Positions 1-12,800 of a DNA stretch of 64,000 nt are shown in pieces. Positions within the stretch are counted from its first letter, which is position 1, and each line of letters opens with the position of its first letter. The stretch comes from Bagarius yarrelli (Eukaryota > Chordata > Actinopteri > Siluriformes > Sisoridae), in assembly GCA_005784505.1 (NCBI GenBank), contig VCAZ01000075.1, positions 1,764,501 to 1,828,500 on the forward strand, given 5' to 3'. The notes under the pieces are model-generated. The model saw nothing but the letters and a program-made list of their open reading frames with translations, was not told where the DNA came from and ran no database searches. The position numbers and the translations under genes are program-made.

Positions 1-412
1 TTACCAAAACACACTTGCCACCAGGTGATGTGTTGTAATTAAACATTAATAATGGCACATTCACTCATCTTTGGATTTTGATAAACATTTAATTTCATAG
101 TGCTCTAAAAGTCTTGTAACGTACATTTTCAGCAACATTTTAACGTCAATACTCATATTAACTTATAGCCCATAATATAATCTTTGAAATTTTTGATTAT
201 TGTGTAGAAAAAAATAAAAAAGAATCGTAAAATAAAATTTTAGTTAAAGTCTTACAGCAGCTAATGAAAATTTCTTTTGACTGCTGTTTCTATAGAATAC
301 TTAAAAAAGTTATAAATTCACACCATAATGTACTTACCTGGCCTAATTAAAGTTATAATCTTGTATTTTACTATTAAGCATACTATGTCTTAAATAGTAC
401 AATACTAATACA

Positions 413-435
413 ATATATATATTGTATACTAACAT

Positions 436-482
<47 letters not shown>
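413..482. repeat. (TA)n microsatellite
   Basis: Almost uninterrupted AT dinucleotides, with a short imperfect 5' portion. Confidence 0.9.
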
Positions 483-485
<3 letters not shown>

Positions 486-829
486 CTTTCATAGGTTAAT
501 AACTGATGTATTGAGATTTATTACTGATATACAGTAAGTACAGTGCTAAATATAGGAACATTATTAATTATTGTAGCATTGATCAAAATTTAAGTTGAAT
601 CCTTGACTTAGATATATCTTTAATGATGTTTTTGGACTCCAATAGTTTAATTTAATTTCTATAAAATTATTTCCTAGAGTGTAAGATATACTGCTCTGAA
701 TTGTTTTTATTTATTTATTTATTGTTCTTTACAATGCATGCAGGGTGGTGCCTAGAAAGAGCATCTCTGGAGGCACTATCAATGCTAGAATCTAGAATTA
801 GGCTGTTGTCAAAAAACGAGGGGATGATA

Positions 830-1015
830 CACCCTGGTAAACGTGGACCTGTCCAAACTTTTTTGTAACGTGTTGCTACAAGGAATTTTAAAAATTACCT
901 TTTTACCTATTGTGAACAAAATATGGAATTATAAGATTTGCAAATCAATGCATTTTTTAATTTCACGCAGTTTCCCCAACTTTTTTGGTATTTGAGTGAT
1001 ACTGTGTTAGTGAAA
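830..1015 (+). mobile_element. DNA-transposon-like relic
   Basis: The stretch containing 'caaatcaatgcatttttt' followed by 'ccccaacttttttgg' resembles the terminal part of a repeat that is common in teleost genomes. No open reading frame is present. I recognise the pattern but cannot name the family with certainty. Confidence 0.35.
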
Positions 1016-1139
1016 GACTTTAGCCTCTTATGCAATATTATAACCATTGAGCTGTAACAGAGGTGTAACCATCTCCCACCAGAATATACTTAAAGCTGGT
1101 AGGGGAAAACAATAATATGTTAGTATATACCACCTAACC

Positions 1140-1300
1140 TTAAACTGTTAAACGCAGATTTTTACAGCTAAGCAGTGCAGGGTTAAGGGCCTGGGTCAGG
1201 GGGAAGTAGCAGCTTAGGGATCCTGGTCACGAGTTCAATTTCCAGCTTTAAAAATCTGATAAATGTCACTTTGAATAAGAGTGTTTGCTAGATGTTCCAA
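1140..1300. mobile_element. SINE relic in intron 3' of locus O
   Basis: Contains 'gggttaagggcct' and the closing motif 'gagtgtttgctagatgttcc', which is also found at 2090-2250. It resembles tRNA-derived SINE pieces elsewhere in the window. The two halves read in opposite orientations, so this may be two fused copies. Confidence 0.5.
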
Positions 1301-2089
1301 ATGTTAAAAAAAAAACAATAGAATATATGGACTACCTGACAAGCTCTTCCTCGGAAAACACACCATTGCAGTCAACAACAGTACATGCACCATCTGCTCC
1401 AACTAGAATGTTATAAGGCGCTTCAGCAGGGCAGGGTATATTACTCAACTATTTAAGGTAACAGTTTGGCATCTAAAGGCTCATGGTTTTTAATGTGACC
1501 TGCATGTCCACGTCCGTCGAAACAGTTGGTGTGAAATCGACTGTAACTGTTAAACAAAAATAACATAAGAAAAAAGAACATAGTCATAATAAACAGTTTA
1601 AAACTACATATCCCATAACATTAGTGGGAAATTTAAAAAATATAGTAAACCTTTAATGTATGAACTACTTTTTTATGGATCTAAAAGTTTTTCCCTTAAT
1701 AAAACAGACAAAAGTTTTGTTTAAAGATTTTTAATAGATGGCTCCTAGTACCGGACTTAAGGATTACTTACCGTGTTTTAGTTCAATGCTGTCTGACTGT
1801 GGTGTCTCAGCTTGGAATATACCAGTTGCATCAATAAGAACATACTTAGTGAGAAAAATCAATAACATGTCAGACATCATCAGTTTACCTAAAACAACCT
1901 CCTGGTCTTAAAAATGAATGACAGCATTTAAGATAAATTTGCATTTGGAATCTCATTTATACAACTGAGGGTAAAGGACTGCTTTAAGGCCCAGCAATAG
2001 CATCTGTGTGGCCCTGGTAATTAAACTCATTAAACTGTAAAATTAAGTATTGGCATTGTTCCAAGTGTACCAGTTAATTAACGTGTTAA

Positions 2090-2250
2090 ACTGTCAAACT
2101 TTTACAGCTGAGCAGTGCAGGGTTAATGGCTTTGTTTAGAGAGGAAGTGGCAGCTTGGTGGTCCTCGTCATAAGTTTAATTCGCACTACTCAGATGTAAA
2201 AATCTGATATATGTTAATTTGAAAAAGAGTGTCTGCTAGATGTTCCAAAT
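2090..2250. mobile_element. SINE relic in intron 3 of locus O
   Basis: A close relative of the copy at 1140-1300, in the equivalent position between exons 3 and 4 of the first ectodomain set. This pairing supports an internal duplication of the exon 2-3-4 block together with its intron. Confidence 0.5.
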
Positions 2251-4189
2251 ATGAATACAACAATATTTGCAGAATAAAATGTCTCGACAACCTGACAAGC
2301 TCGCCACTGGGAAACACGCCATTGCAGTAATATTTAGTACAAGCACCATCTGCTCCAACCAGCTTCACCTTGATTAAAAATATAGTTATTTTACTGGAAA
2401 ATGACTTTGGTAGAAGTTTAAGTCACCATTTTTAGAAGCCACCGGGTGGTGATAAGCCTGGTTGTGAGGACCCTTTTTTTGCTGCTTGCATATTTAATTT
2501 GAAATATTTGAAAAGTTTTCTTTTATTTTGTGAATTCTGTGTTGGATTATAATTTACTTTATTCCGAGTCATTTCGAGTCTTTCAGAGTAAAACAAAGAA
2601 ACAAACTGAAATATTCACCTGAGCTAAGTGAAGCCACCAGCCATATTTTACAAGGTATTGGATTACATATGCTGCTAAAGCTATCAAAGAAACAATATGG
2701 CATCTGAAGGCTCACAGTGTTTTTATTGTGACTGGTATGGCCACGTCTGTAGAAACGGTTGGTGTAAAGTCGACTGTAACTGTTGAACATAATCAAAAAG
2801 AACATTGTCATAATGAACAGGTTATAGGTACCCATTCCATGGCCTAGTGAAAATCTAAAAAACATAATAAACATTAAACACCCTTTTTACATAAGGCTGT
2901 TTTTGACAAGATTTTCTTAAACAAAGGTTTAAATAAAGGAATTAAAAACGAAATACAGGATTTCTAATTAAAGTAAAAAAGAAAAAAATACTCACCAACA
3001 TTAGAAAAGACCTCACAGACTATCGAACACAACAAACAGACGATTAAACAGGTCGTCATTTTGGAGCCCAGCAGTCACTGTGTTGTTCTTGCAATAAAAT
3101 GCTGTTTAGTTCAAAGCTGGCAGTTTTGAGCACTTAAAAAACCTTTGCAATTAATACCACCTCTCTTATTGTAATAGTTAAAATTTAAAATGGGTAAAGT
3201 GTGTGTGTGTGTGTGTGTGGTTTTGCCTTTCGTAAGTAAACTATGAGCTGCAAATAAGCTAAGAAAAATTGATTAACATTGATTAAAATGTTTTGTACAT
3301 TTGACCTACAATTTCAGCATGGGGCATAAAAAAAGTTTGCCTAAGCTAAAATTAAAGCATTGAAACCGGATAAGTATAACATTTTATATAAAACCTTTGA
3401 TTAATATATTTATTGTAGCTGGTAGAATAATAATTTAGCTATTTTAAAAGTTTCTGACAATAAGAATGAATTTCATTCAAAACTTCAGTTTCCAGATCTA
3501 TCGACTTAGTGGAGTAAGAAAACTGTTCAGAAGGCAATTTTAGTTGGAGGCGCATGGAAACAATATTTGCTAATATGTCAGCTGACATTAGCATTAATTG
3601 AAAAAAAATTGTCAGATTTAAATGTGTTATTAAATAAAGAAAAGTATTATTATTTATTGTGACATTTATAGTTGCCGGTTAAGTAATTGTAATGTTAAAG
3701 GATGTGTAAAAGATAAAACTAGCATGTACATAACCAAAATGAAGACACACGGTATACAATGTGTTAAGTCAGTTACCATTTTACCATGAGGCAACATAAT
3801 TCCCCCCCCCCATTGGTGTTTACCGCTCCCGCTTATTTTTGTAGCTATTTTAAGATTTCTCGACAATTAAAAGCTGATGACTTTGGCAAAATGTAACACC
3901 AAATAGATTTAATGTTTGTGGCTAATTTTTAGTCAGATAGACAGACAACAAAGAGCCTAAATAGCAACTTTTGTTCAAATGCATTTGAACAAGGATAACA
4001 TCAAAAGCAAATTTGCCACCCACTACAAAAGTAGTTTTGCTTCAGATTTATTTTAGTCATTTCTCAAAACGTGTTGTTACAAAAGTTGATGTGTTGTTAT
4101 TGAATCGATTGTCTATGTTGAACGAATCTGTAATATGACTTGGGAACAACAAGTCTTTTCGGAAAGCATACCACAGTTTTTTATAAAGT

Positions 4190-4640
4190 ATTTTATAGCA
4201 CTGACTTCTCTAGGATAAAGCAGATTAAGGAGAACAAGATTACTTAAATGATAACGCAGCATAAAAACTATGAGCCATAGGTAACACAGGACTACCGGAA
4301 ACATGTTATGTAATTTATTTTTGGAATGCTTTGTTAATCCCCTTTGGGAAATTGTTATTTTGATAGGTAAACTGTATTTGTAGTGTTAAAGAAACATTAT
4401 GTAGTTTTTACCTTAAATGTCTCTCAAATGATTATAGTGGCAGGACTCTTAACCAGAAAAAAGTTTACTGCTGCTCTAATATAAGCAGCCTCCTAACAGC
4501 TACAACCACACTCTCTGAGTTTCGTAATTGGGTCAGTGCACACACCCCCCCCCCCCCATTCCCATATGAGGGGAAGTGTGCAACCTGCTTCACGGCATAC
4601 GTAGCATGGGTGGAGTTAGTTGTTATTTAGCCAATGGGCA
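4190..4640. other. Conserved upstream block, copy in unit O
   Basis: Shares long matches with 17,440-17,830 and with 28,020-28,160 plus 28,560-28,700, for example 'aaaaactatgagccatagg', 'catgttatgt' and 'gcatacgtagcatgggtgga'. Each copy lies about 1.1-2.2 kb 5' of a first exon on the minus strand. It is part of the duplicated unit; a regulatory role is possible but unproven. Confidence 0.6.
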
Positions 4641-4729
4641 AGTCAACATTACCATAAAAAATTTTTTTTTACAAAATAACAAAACCCTTCCCAAATTATA
4701 CATTAAGGTCTTTATTTTATTGTTTTTCT

Positions 4730-4900
4730 AAATATTTTTTTTTGGCAATTTTTGCCTTTATTTGTAGGACAGAAAGAGCTAAAATGGGGGAGATAGAGAG
4801 AGGGGGGTGGGACTGGAAAGGACCTGAGCCGGAATAAAACCCAGGTTGCCGGAGCGCAACTGCACCATAACCCACTACACTACAGCGTCAGCCTATTTTA
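4730..4900 (-). mobile_element. tRNA-derived SINE-like relic
   Basis: Read on the minus strand, it has a promoter-like head ending in a B-box-like segment (complement of 'aacccaggttgccgg') and an A/G-rich body. It resembles a dispersed teleost repeat. No coding capacity. Confidence 0.4.
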
Positions 4901-5384
4901 TTGTATTTGTGCCACCCTGGTGGAAAGCCAGGGAAAAACACACAGGTAAGGTTTACCCATTACGGGCCAAGACAATAACTCAATGGGGCGTGAGTATCAA
5001 CAAAAGAAATTTATTTTAATATAGCAAGAAAAGACATAAAAACAATTTCCATACGACGACACCACAACAAGGCAGGACCACACAAATATACCTCTCTAGG
5101 ACCAGTTGCCGGTGGGAAGAAGGCAGGCCGGCTTCAGCTCCAGAGGCTGTCCAAATAACCCAGTTTACACCAAGTTACACACAATATACTTCAAAGAGGT
5201 CGTGTTGATGCAACCTACATACTGTTAAACCTGTTTGTGGTTCCTGAATTTATGTGTTGCTTTATTATCTGCTTTACTTGCTATATTTTTACCTGTGGAA
5301 GCTTTCAATAAATGCACCTGTCTGGGTTTACCCTATCTGCTTCTTCAGGCTGGTATGTTGTTACAGAGATAAGGTATATTATAT

Positions 5385-5386
5385 AT

Positions 5387-5474
<88 letters not shown>
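5385..5474. repeat. (CA)n(TA)n microsatellite
   Basis: About 20 CA units followed by about 18 TA units, directly next to the 72-bp minisatellite. Confidence 0.9.
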
Positions 5475-5476
<2 letters not shown>

Positions 5477-5765
5477 CACCATTACCCACACAAACCCCCT
5501 AAAATCAACTATTACCATGACACAACATCTATACTAACACACTTATAACACCATTACCCACACAAAACCCCTATAATCAATTATCATTACACAACATCTA
5601 TACTAAAACACACTTATAACACCATTACCTACACAAAACCCCTATAATCAACTATTATCATTACACAACATCTATACTAAAACACACTTATAACACCATT
5701 ACCCACACAAACCCCCTAAAATCAACTATTACCATGACACAACATCTATACTAACACACTTATAT
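5475..5765. repeat. ~72-bp minisatellite 3' of gene A
   Basis: Four copies of a unit of about 71-74 bp beginning 'aacaccattacccacacaaa' and including 'acacaacatctatacta'. The same unit occurs 3' of gene B (20,715-21,010) and 3' of gene C (32,930-33,140), so it belongs to the duplicated segment. Confidence 0.9.
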
Positions 5766-6482
5766 TATTTTGTGAAGAAACGGCAGCATTGAAGTCTATT
5801 CAGCAAATAGACAAAACAAATTTTAAAATATATGCTAATTTAAAATGTTCAATCAAAACTTACATAATTAATTAATTAAAATGATTTTATAGAATTTCTA
5901 AACAAAAGTCATTATTTGTAAACCCAGATTAAAATGAACACATTTCTAACCTATTAAATATGTGTTTTACTAAAGCACACCCATACCATATCATAACCAT
6001 TTTACATAAAGTATAATTGTTCCTATAGACAACAGAGGTACCTCATATCAGAGGTATTGAGCTTTATTACTGATCTACTGTACAGCTCAAATAAAAATAA
6101 TTATTACTAATAATTGTAACATTTTAGATATTTGCAGTATTAGTAATAGTAATATTAAACTAATACCTAACTAACTTATAATAGATTCAAACTTTGGATT
6201 TTAAAGTAATATTAAAACATCAAACTTGTAACCTTTATTTTTTACTTATGAATTCTCATTTTCTATTTTCTGAAAGTATGTATATACTTCTGTAAAAATT
6301 CATATTTCTGCAGGGCCATTTTGTTCAAATTGCACCTGAGCGATATCCATGGTGGTTTTCTGGGGCAGAATGAAATTTGTAATTCTTTAGGCTTTGCTTG
6401 TATGCAGGGTTGTCATGAGGGGAAGCGTTCTTCAGGTGGAAGGAGAAGATCTGATCAATGAAGATTGTTGTCTTCCTTTGCG
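5766..6482. other. 3' flank and probable 3' UTR of gene A
   Basis: No gene. The part at 6340-6482 is the former distal portion of the tail exon, now past the stop codon; on the minus strand one frame still reads HDNPAYKQSLKN, which matches the tails of D and E. AATAAA-type signals on the minus strand occur near 6065 and 6234. Sequence around 5990-6120 is nearly identical to 33,380-33,540 and 21,180-21,300 in units C and B. Confidence 0.6.
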
Positions 6483-9400
6483 TTAATTTGCTTTTCCTTT
6501 TTGGTGGCCGCTATAAAAAAAACCTTTTTTGTCAGATTTTTAAATATGGAAATTAGCTTTTTAACATAATTTGCATCCCACCGCTTAAATTTAAAATAAA
6601 TTATCTAATTTTCCAGCCTGATTTTCCAGCATACAGCTTAATCTGGCTAGTCCTAGAACATTAAGAACATTGATTTGAAAAAACAAAAAATATGGAAAAG
6701 AAGATCACTTTTATCTTCTTACAAATTAAATCTATTCACAATAAAACATGGATAATATAACAAATGTATGAATTAGGAAATTTTAGAATTTTATGCATTA
6801 AATGAACTCATTCCAAATTTGATGCCTGCTACATGTCTCAAAATAGCTAGGAAGCTTGGAATTTGGTTCTATTCTTGCCTGATAGTTCAAGTTCATCTTT
6901 AACATATTTAACATTTATTCGCTAAATAAGGCATCAAATATTAGAGACTGGACTGCATACACGCCAATTTAGCACCCAAATTCTTCTACTACAAAGCAAT
7001 GCTGTTGCATTGTCCTGCTGAAATAAACAAGACCTTTCCTAAAATAGACCTTGCTGGAGGGGAGCATATGTTGCCTTTTAAAATATGCAATGCCTATACA
7101 GTTTCCAATTATGCACCCTCATACCATCAGAGATGCTATCTTTTGAACTAAGTGCTGATAACACGCCGAAAGGGTCCCCCCTCTTTAGCCCTAAGAACAC
7201 GGTGCCCGTATTTTCAACACAAATGTCGAATTGAAACTTTAGGGACTGCCCCTCAACTTAGCTAATTACCTTTATAAAAAAAAAAAAAATGAAGCAATCA
7301 GTCAATTATAGTTTAATCTCTCCACCATAGCTGGGACAAAAGAGCTGTCCAAGATATCAGGGATTGTAGATTGTACACCTACACAAAGCAGAATTAGGCT
7401 GTAAGACTATCGCTGGCCAGTTCAGTGAGAAGGTGACAATGATTACTCGCAAATGGAAGAATCACAGTATAAATCTCACTTCTCCTCTGTCTGGGGCACT
7501 ATGCAGAATCTTACCTTGTAACGTTTTCATAATCAGAGGAACGGTGAGGAATCTGCTCAGAGCTATTTAAGAAAGCACAAGTACAGACCCAATATGCCAA
7601 TAAACGTCTAAACGTTTTAGAGGAGAACTGGGCGAAAGTGTTGTGGTCAGATTAGACTAAAATCAAGCTCTTTGGCATCAACTCAACTGGCTGTTGAGGA
7701 AGAGAAATACTGACTATGACACCAATAACACCATCCACACCGTTAAACAAGATGACAGGACAACTGCATCAAGGGACGATGGAAGGAGCAATGTACTGTC
7801 AATCTTGGATGAGAACCTCCATCCCTCAGCCAGGGCATTGAAAATGCGTTGTGAATGGGTATTCCAGCATGACAGTGACCAAAAACACTTAACCAGGGCA
7901 ACAAAAAGAAGTACATTAAGATTCTGAAGTGGCCTAGCCAGTCTTTATACCTTAATTGTATAAAAATATCTGGAGGAAGCTGAAGGTTGGACTTGTAAAG
8001 GATGTACAAAGAGGAGTAGGACAAAATCATCCTGAGATGTGTGCAAACCTGGTAGCCAACTACAGGAAACATTTGACCTCTGTGATTGCCAACAAGTGTT
8101 TTTCCACCAAATAATAATTAATATTTTGGGAAGGGGTCAAATAATTTTTTTCACTCATTTAAATGCAAATCAGTTTATAACATTTTTTTAAATGCGTTTT
8201 GTTGTTGTTATTCTGTCTCTTGCTGTTAAAATTGATCTACTATCAAAATTATAATCTGATTATTTCAAGAGACGAAAGACACACAATAGTATTTTGTACT
8301 TTTTTTTTTTGCATTTTTGCTATTTGAAAAACATTAGCATGAGCTCAGTGTAGCAGTAATAAAAATAATTAATGCAGCAGTCTATCATCCTATGAAATAT
8401 TATTAATAATAAAATAATATTAATATTTCAATTATCTAATAATAAGTTGTGTCATAATGCAATGTTAAACCCTAGAACACGTATAATCATTATTAATAGA
8501 TAATCTAAGACTAAATTTTGTTTATATAACAACCAGCCATTACAGGTAATATACATAAGTTATAAATTGTTGACATACCAGACCAGGACCAAAGTAGCGA
8601 GCAGCAATATAAATAGCAAAATACTGAGAATGGAAAGAATTGTTGTGATCGCCACCGTTTCAGCAGACCTTCCAGCATAACCACTACCAAGACTGTCTGG
8701 ACTTTTTCCTGCAAAAAAAAAGGAAAGAAATGTTTTTTTATAAATGTTCATTTTTTATAAATGAATCACTTTAAGGACTAGATTTATGAATTTATGATTT
8801 CTTACTCTTTTTTAGGGCAATGTTGTCTGACCACGCTGTCTGTGCTATATCTTTACCTTCAATGGCAAGAACATACTTAAAGCTAGTGAGAAAAAAAAAC
8901 AGATTAGAGTAAAATATTATTATCAGTTTAACCAACTTAAATGAGTTTCATAACTTCAGAATGAAACATTTATGCCACTTAAAAAAAGCACTTATTCAAA
9001 GCGACACACAATGTAAGTAGGGGTAAGTGGGGTAAGTGATAGATTAGTACTGTTGGAATTCTGAGCACTTTAAGTGTTTAATTCCTAGGACCACCAAAGT
9101 GCCACCACCAAGTCTGTGAGCATGTCCCTTAACAAATAACTGCTTAATTGTACCAATTAAAAATGTTGTCACTCAGAATAAGTGCAGTTAAAATATTAGA
9201 ACTAAAAGTACCTCATATCCTCGCCCTCAGGCAAGGCACCGTTGCAGTAACTTTCAGAACAAGCACCAGCTGCTCCAACTAGAAAATTGAAAGGATTTAC
9301 AGCAGGGCAGGATATTTTATCCAATGTGTTGATGCGGGTTGTGGAGAATTTATTTCCACTGGAAGTGTAAGCAGTTGGGTATTCAGAGAGAAAACTGCTA

Positions 9401-9827
9401 GGATTGTTTGTTCCGTTATCACTTTTTGCTGTAAAAAAATAAACAAAAAAACAATGTTAATATAGATATTTACAAGATCACTTTAAAAGCATAACCAATA
9501 ATGCTAACTTTTATACATTTAATAGTTTATAGTTAGCATATTTGTATTAAAAGTTTACATTAAATGTTATGTGCAGTCAAATTTACCTGAGGTAAGTGAG
9601 GACACCAGCCATACTTCACAATTCTTTTGGATAGGACACTTTTTTGCAATAACACTGTCAAAGTAACAATATGGCATCTCAAGGCTCACAGTGGTACCTG
9701 TGACAGGTGGGTTCACATCTGTCGAAACAACTGGTTTCGAGTCGAGAGTAGCTGTTGAATCAAATTAACATACTTAGCTATACAGGTTAATATATAAATA
9801 TATATATAATATAATATATATAATAAT

Positions 9828-9859
<32 letters not shown>

Positions 9860-12800
9860 AATGTTGGTAATGCTTTTCACAAAACACTACACTATTATAA
9901 ATTATTTAAAAAAAGATTTTTGAGTGGGGGTCTCTGGTTTTTAAATGATTTCAAATTGAAACTGGCATTATTGATGCATTGCTTGATCTATTTATTAGCA
10001 ATTATCTTGTCTGGCATGCAGATATGTTTGTAGAAGGTACAGCTTAATAAATCTATGTGGTATTTTCATTAGTAAATTTATAGAGAGGTCAAGCTTAAGT
10101 GTCACATTTTCTAAGGCTATCAAGGAAAGATAAGCTAGTGGCTCGTCTTTGATGTGTTCTAGCTTGCACTGCATGTTGTATTATGAATGATTTTGTATAT
10201 GACAGACAAAATGAATTAGACTTTAATATCCCCACAGACATGCTCCAATATCCAGTGGGTGTATAAAACATAAGTAAGAAAAATACATAAAGGTTGTTAC
10301 TGGGCAAATAAATACTTACTGATTACCATACGAATGCTTTTTGACCACGGTGTCTCTGCAACCAAGTTCCATTCACTTCTAATCATTATATACTTAAAGC
10401 TAGTGGGGAAAAAAGAAAAACAAGTCGAACGTGAAAATGATTCTAAGTGTAATCATGTAAAATGACTCATGTCAGTACAAAACAATATTTAGAGAACGAA
10501 ACTTCTAGACTACCTCATATACATGCCTTCTGGTAACAGACCATTACACGCTTCAGAGGTACAATCACCTTCTTCTCCAACTAAAAAATTTAATGGGGAA
10601 ACAGGGGGACAGAGTACTTGATACAGAACAGCAACAAGGGTCACAAAGTACTGTGGTCCGGTAGGAGTGAAGGCACACATATATGTGGAATACATTTTAT
10701 TGTTGTCAAAGTTGTTTGTTGCTATTAGGAAAGAAACAATATACACAAAAATGTTTTTAGTATTATAAGGTTGTATTTGCATAGGATTAGACATTAGGAA
10801 AAAAATCAGGAAACGATTATTAGAAAAGAAAAGATTCTTTGCTATTTATTATTATTAGGCTTATTTTTTAATTTATAAAATCTCCCTTTTCTTTGTAAAT
10901 CTACTGTCAGTTTATTAAATTTAAAAATTCACCTGAGGTAAGTGAAGCCACCAGAAATATATTACAATCTTTCTTGGGACAGTGTGTTGCAACGACACTG
11001 TCAAAATAACAATATGGCATCTGAAGGCTCACAGTGTTGGTGGTGACTGGTGATATCACATCTGTCGAAACAGCTGGGGTAAACCCGACTGTAACTGTTA
11101 AATAAAATAAACATGGTTAGGCAGACAGGTTTAAACTTCCTAAATCTTAGTTAAAAAAATTAATAGGTATTAAGTATTGGTAAATCCATTATTTCCCTAC
11201 AGTTAAACAATAGATATTAACTAAAGATATTTAGTTCAAAAAATGTCTGATAAAACATATACCGAATACCAGTATAAATTTTCAGTACAAATTTTGAGTA
11301 TAAAATCTAAATAAGATAAAATAAGATTTTGTTGTAAAATTACTCTTTTGATTAGCATTAAAAATGATCATCATATCTGTAAAAATGGTTTATAAACGTT
11401 TTTAAAGGAAACTGACATAATACAACATAATTTTGAAATACTTCTTTATATAATTTATGGATCATAATATGATTATGTACGATAATAAAACCTCAGTTTA
11501 TTCTTTAAATTGTTAAAGTCAGGATAATGCAGTGGTGAGAAAATGTTAAATAAACAATTTATCCAAGAAACGATAAAGACAGCCTTCATGCTTTCCATGT
11601 AGAACTAGGCACAACTAGACAAACCTTATAAACTTAACTTAAACAACACTCGCACTCTTTTTGCTATTACTGAAAGACTAACAATTAAAGCCCCACAAGT
11701 CAGATTCCTAGTGAAATGCGTCATTCTGAGAAAATCTGTAATATCAGAAAAACAATTAGCACTTTCTTATGTTTTTACAGAGGTTAGACAGTTACTCCTA
11801 CTTACTAAAAAAGTTACTCCTGTATATCTGTTTGTAAAGAAATTGATAACTAAATGTTGGGAAGAAATAGTACAAAACCTCAACCTGCTCCTTGAAATAC
11901 TTCCTACTTTTTTTTCAAAAGTGTGTTTAACTGTGTGTGTTTATATCCTCATGGGACTTCTTTTCAAACTCACTACCCCTCATAAAAAAGGATTTGGGTA
12001 ACATCATATTGAGCAATTATAGATCAATAACAAATCCTAATTGAATTGTTTTTTATATCGGACCACATCACAGCACAGAGACAGATATATAAAATAATAA
12101 TTGATACTTTCTTATTCTAGCAAACTATCAACTCTTGTACTTCTAGATCTTAGTGTTGCATTTGACACTGTCAGTCACGACACATTTCTAGAGAGACTAA
12201 AACACTGGGTCAGGCTTTCTGGGATGGCACTTAAAAAATTAAAGTCATACTTAGAAGAGCCAGGTTATTATGTGAATATAGGAGACCATAAGTCTATGTG
12301 GACGTCCAAGACAATTGGAGTCCCACAAGGCTTGTGCGTCACTCTTGTTAACCTGTATATGCTTCCACTATTACAAAAAAGGAACCAAATTACCTAGGGT
12401 TACTGGGTAATTTTGTCAGTTAGGTTTACTATTGTCAAATGACTACAGCCCTGTTGACTCCCTCAGCCAATTCACTGATAAAATTAACACTTGGATTTGC
12501 CAAATTTGAAAAGGTGCCTTCGAAATGAAAAGAAATATTTTGAGGTCTTTGCATTTGGAAGCGAAGATAAAGTTCTCAGAGTAAATGTATACCCTGACTC
12601 TAGGGGTCAAACAGTCCTTAGTTTTAGTAGTCATCTTGTCATACTATTACCACAAAAACATTGCATTGGGGTTTGTTTCAAGTCAAAGTCAAGTATTGAT
12701 GCCTCACAATTATTTTAATTTTCTCCATATTAGATTAGATTAGAAATGCAGTTAGCATCTAACCAGAAGTGCATAAGTGGCTTATTTACAATAAATATCA

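Larger units (their letters stand above)
1..1021. other. AT-rich intergenic DNA, no gene seen
   Basis: AT-rich sequence with no exon that I can support. It contains a TA microsatellite (about 413-482) and, at about 830-1015, a relic resembling the end of a teleost DNA transposon. Any membrane and tail exons of the pseudogene beginning at about 1.02 kb should lie here, but I do not see them. Confidence 0.5.
1022..3059 (-). pseudogene. Locus O: degraded two-ectodomain uroplakin-3-like pseudogene
   Basis: In transcription order: exon 1 (3059-2996) is an intact signal-peptide exon, MTTCLIVCLLCSIVCEVFSN, with a good GTGAG donor. Exon 2 (2779-2619) keeps PYCFFDS and IWLVASLSSG but has two extra bases in an A-rich run, which put a stop before the conserved motif. 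Exon 3 survives only as its 3' third (about 2366-2292, LVGADGACTKYYCNG). Exon 4 (about 1843-1772) has lost its acceptor, and the usual Trp of the WSD motif reads Gln. A second set follows. The 5' half of exon 2' (1546 to about 1470) is joined directly to the 3' half of exon 3' (to 1336). Exon 4' starts at 1095 (FKYILVGDGY) and stops right after its Trp. No membrane or tail exon is seen. Two ectodomain sets after one exon 1 imply that this was once a two-domain gene like A and C. Confidence 0.8.
3060..5384. other. 5' flank of locus O and intergenic DNA
   Basis: No gene seen. Contains a short (GT)n at about 3197-3220, poly-C runs near 3803 and 4547, a block at about 4190-4640 that recurs upstream of loci A and B, and a SINE-like relic at 4730-4900. 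The stretch at 3780-3900 resembles sequence near 40.75, 43.2 and 55.3 kb. Confidence 0.6.

Noticed and set aside
5475..5765. Regular repeat resembling a CRISPR array
   Set aside because: The whole ~72-bp unit is conserved with no unique spacers, and the context is an animal genome; it is a minisatellite.
7694..7927. 77-aa plus-strand frame as a small gene
   Set aside because: Part of the decayed Tc1 transposase.
9213..11094. Reading domains 1 and 2 of gene A as two separate genes
   Set aside because: No signal exon before domain 2 and no membrane or tail exon after domain 1; the joining phases match. Transcript data could still overturn this.
12101..12397. Open frame with reverse-transcriptase motifs as a host gene
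   Set aside because: Truncated L2-type LINE core without the catalytic block; a second copy lies at 24.1 kb.
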